DNA of 64,000 bases from Embiotoca jacksoni. Lineage: Eukaryota > Chordata > Actinopteri > Embiotocidae. The notes below the pieces were generated by a model. That model had not been told where the DNA came from. It did no database searches and worked only from the letters and a program-made list of their open reading frames with translations. The stretch covers positions 11,019,426 to 11,083,425 of the forward strand of contig JAKOON010000007.1 in assembly GCA_022577435.1 (NCBI GenBank), read 5' to 3'. Both the position numbers and the translations under genes were made by a program. Below are positions 61,061 through 64,000 of this stretch, in pieces. Position 1 is the first letter of the stretch. Each line of letters starts with the position of its first letter.

Positions 61061-61648
61061 AAGTCCCATTCAATAAAGTTTTGTGAACCATCAGTAAAAG
61101 ACACCAGACCATCATTCATCGGGGATGCTACAGTTTATGAGGCCATTTCTGCACAGACTTATATGTTTTATGACTATTGGTCGATACAGCTGATTCTGAT
61201 AGTTCACATGGTTGAAGCTGTGACAGCAGACAATGCACGCCTTTTCTTCTGGACCTGATCAATAACAGGTGACATCTGTGACTCAAGTGTTGGATATATG
61301 CTATTAAATAAAAGTGGTCTGACCACTATACTGACCTGGTCATCAAACACTGAACGGAAAGAGACATAGAAGCTGTGTTTGTACTGTTTTAGAAATGTCT
61401 GCTGTCAGTCTCCTTCACTCAGTCCATCAAACACGAAGGCCAACTTGTAGGTTGAAAGAGGAAGTAAAACGTCTCTTTGTTTTCTCCTCTCACTGTAAAA
61501 AGAAGTAAACATGACATGCTCTGCTTGGTGAGAATGTTCAGACCCTCCTTTGAGGCTGATTGCTGAAAAGACACTTTGCAGGCTGCTCAAAGCACAATAC
61601 ACAGGTTTAGTTTAGGGACAATTAGAGACTAAACTGCTGTGAAGAGAC
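61061..61648 (+). promoter_or_regulatory. Upstream region of gene 4
   Basis: This matches the flanks of genes 0, 1 and 3 inverted. GAAAGAGGAAGTAAAA lies at 61454-61469, 180 bp before the ATG at 61649. Confidence 0.38.
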
Positions 61649-64000
61649 ATGGAAGCTGTGTTTGGACTGTTGGTGATGCTACTAGGAGTCTCTCATGGTG
61701 AGCTGCTCAACTTCTTTCTTCTGGCACTTTATTAAAACTCATAGGATTAATATCAACGTGTTTTGTAGATGTGGGATTAAATATAGTTAATAAAGTTAAG
61801 ACAATATTTCCAGTGATATGTACAGCAGCTCAAATACTGTAAAGAACATTGTTGGGTTTAAGATCAGTACAGTCAATAACCGTTTTATATAACAGCAGTG
61901 CTGAATAATATTCATCACTATATCGTGTTGTTCAAATGGAGAATACTTTAGTTGCTGGTTGGTCTACGGAGGGATTTAAAATAAGTGCATCATTTTTTGA
62001 ATGAAAACATCTTTTGTAATAATATAGCCTATTTCTGTTTGAATTTGTTGCACAAGACCAAGCTCTCGTCTCCTGTTACTTGTTTCACAGTAAACCTACA
62101 ACATGTTCTTGGTAAATTATCTAATAAACAGATTGTATTATCATAGCACTTTATATCCATTTTATTATTATTTTTCAAGCATTTTAAATTTGAGCTCTTT
62201 AACTGGCCCTTTAAATCTCCCTTTAAAATGATCTTAATGGTATAAAGAGTAAAGGAGATTGGTTTCTCACTGTTGCTGTTTCTCAAGAGCCATGTTTTCA
62301 ATGTTGCAGTTGTAATCTTATAAAAACTTGACAGTGTTTGCCTCAGACTATACTGCAAGTGTAGCAAGTCTCTGCTCCAAGGCTGTATTTTTGGTTATTG
62401 TCATAGTTGTAAACATCAGTGAGACACTTTACCTAAACTACCAACTGTGGCCTGGAGGCTCTATTAACTGTTTAATGTGTAACATCGCGAGACAAAATGG
62501 TAATGCCAGTTATAATACCATACATGGTATTGATCCAACACTTCATTGCCGCTACGTAACGCCTGCCCACTCTGACTGAAATATTCAAAGCTCATGTTTT
62601 TATGGCTGCAGCACTTGTTCTGAATGGTTCCTCATTTTTTACATGTTTGTTCAAAACACTGGATGACCCAACTCATAATTTGTTTTAGGATTTTAAGATT
62701 CCCTTGAGTTGCAGCAATTAAAATGTTCTGTGGGTTCAACAAAGTTTGACAGACGTATGATTGTAATTACTGACTGAGGACAACTTACCTCAAAACTCTG
62801 TTTTAGGGAAATAATGGCGTTCGCTGAACCACAACTTTTTTCCCATCACAGGCGGTGGTGGAAAAAGTGATGAGATATTTTACTTTGTAAAAAGTAGCAA
62901 CAAAGCAGTAAAAAAAACAAAAAAAAAAAACCAACAACAACTCCGATACAAATAAGTTTTTACATTTGCTGCACAAGAAAAGAAAACCTGTGTGCCCACT
63001 GTGGTCTGTGAGACACAGAGATGCAGCAAACCTACAATATTAATGTGTTTGCTGCATCTAATTCTCAGCATCATTCATTCTGTAGAAAATGAAGGATCAA
63101 AATTGTTTCCTTGTTTTATTTTTTTATTTTACAGGAGTGGAAACTCACTGTGATGGCAGACAGGATGGAGCTCAATGTTATGGACCTTTGGGAGGAACTG
63201 TGGTCCTCCAGCTGATGGACGAAGACTCTCAAATACCTAAATACGAATGGAGGAACGAATCCACGATAATACTCCGCGGGAAACAAAATGAAATTATAAC
63301 TAATTCTCTAAAAGACAGATCTGTCTTTACTCCCAGTAATGGGACATTTAGGATCAATAAACTCAGCAGGACAGATAGTAGTGAATATACACTTTCAATC
63401 TTTGATTCAAACGGAACGCTGACTTCGAAAAAGACTCTACATTTGTCTATTCAAGGTAAATTACTTTTTTCATATGGAGAAATTTAGTCAAATGGATAGA
63501 TATGAATCTCACGTTGGAATGATAATTTACATTATGTATCACATACTCTACATGTATCTGTATTTTGAGCCTTTAGAAACTAAAAAAGTATCAAGACACT
63601 GCTGCAATATCTAAAGTCCTCTATGCGTCTTTCAGCTCCTGTGTCCTCTGTCCTGGTGGTCTCTGAGTGTCTGTCCCAGGGAGAGATGAAGGTTTCCTGC
63701 TCCTCTGAGGGAGGGGACAGTCCTCAGTACAGCTGGACTCTGGGTGGACGTGCACTGACAGACACTGAGCTCTACTCTGAAAATAAAGAGGAAAACAGTA
63801 TCACTTTGAAACAACATGTCTCAGGACGTGTTGCTTGTAAAGTCTGGAATCACGTCAGTACTGTCTCCAAAGAAGAGGATATAATGAACTGTGGTGAGTG
63901 AGAAATAATTTGATCATTATGACACTGATGATTATAATTACTCTGTTCATCTGTTGTATGTTGTGTTTGTTTGTTCATAGGATTCATTTACATTTACTGC
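61649..64000 (+). CDS. CD2/SLAM-like receptor on the plus strand, 5' part only (gene 4)
   Basis: Exons are leader 61649-61697 (MEAVFGLLVMLLGVSHG), V 63135-63455, C2 63636-63893 and linker from 63981, cut by the window end. All are phase 1. The V differs more than the others: RQDGAQC, MDEDSQIPKYEWRNES, FDSNGTL. C2 reads VVSEC, TDTELYSENK and HVSTVSK. The linker has IYC where the others have INC. The V-C2 intron is 180 bp and has no hAT; the single site CTCTACAT at 63546-63553 is the unfilled target. Number of modules and tail type are unknown. Confidence 0.7.
62347..62579 (+). other. Exon-like frame ending in a stop, intron 1 of gene 4
   Basis: The acceptor is GTTTGCCTCAG at 62336-62346 and the stop is TGA at 62577-62579. 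It stays open in this more distant copy, with IHGID for IYGID and AHSD for AHSE. Confidence 0.38.

Overview
The window looks like a piece of a teleost (probably percomorph) genome. The supports are spliced genes with GT/AG boundaries, CD2/SLAM-type immunoglobulin exons of the kind expanded in bony fish, a tRNA-headed SINE and LINE-type 3' tails of fish type, and a vertebrate-type hAT DNA transposon. It contains no bacterial genes, CRISPR arrays or rRNA genes.

The core is three near-identical copies of a very large immunoglobulin-superfamily receptor gene on the minus strand: gene 1 at 5593-17709, gene 2 at 25222-34693 and gene 3 at 42092-53031. Each is built from five tandem modules. A module is a V-type Ig exon (321 bp), a C2-type Ig exon (258 bp) and a short Cys-containing linker exon (102 bp). 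Every exon starts and ends in phase 1, so the modules join without frame damage. Genes 1 and 3 assemble on paper into single open frames of about 1280 and about 1207 (or 1239) residues. The extracellular parts are almost the same, but the ends differ. Gene 1 has a neutral membrane segment and a tyrosine tail with two ITIMs and one ITIM-like YANV. Genes 2 and 3 have an arginine inside the membrane segment and a short tail without tyrosine motifs. This is the usual layout of paired inhibitory and activating receptors. Gene 2 has lost its leader exon at a duplication breakpoint near 35490.

Between the receptor genes lie recurring spacer units. Each has a minus-strand C2 exon with a decayed V exon, then a plus-strand V/TM/tail pseudogene head-to-head with it. 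The complete spacers (after genes 1 and 2) also carry a foldback repeat and a tRNA-derived SINE. In intron V1-C1 of all three genes sits the same 2884-bp hAT element with the same 8-bp target duplication, so it inserted once before the genes were copied. Genes 2 and 3 lie in a perfect-looking tandem duplication with a period of 16870 bp.

The two ends of the window mirror each other. Bases 1-1230 and 2990-3880 match, inverted, about 61060-62200 and 58985-60445. At the left edge only the leader exon of a further minus-strand gene is inside the window. At the right edge a plus-strand gene starts (leader, V, C2, start of linker) and runs off the end; it lacks the hAT and shows the empty target site. 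All exon calls come from reading splice signals and frames by eye; no search or transcript evidence was available.
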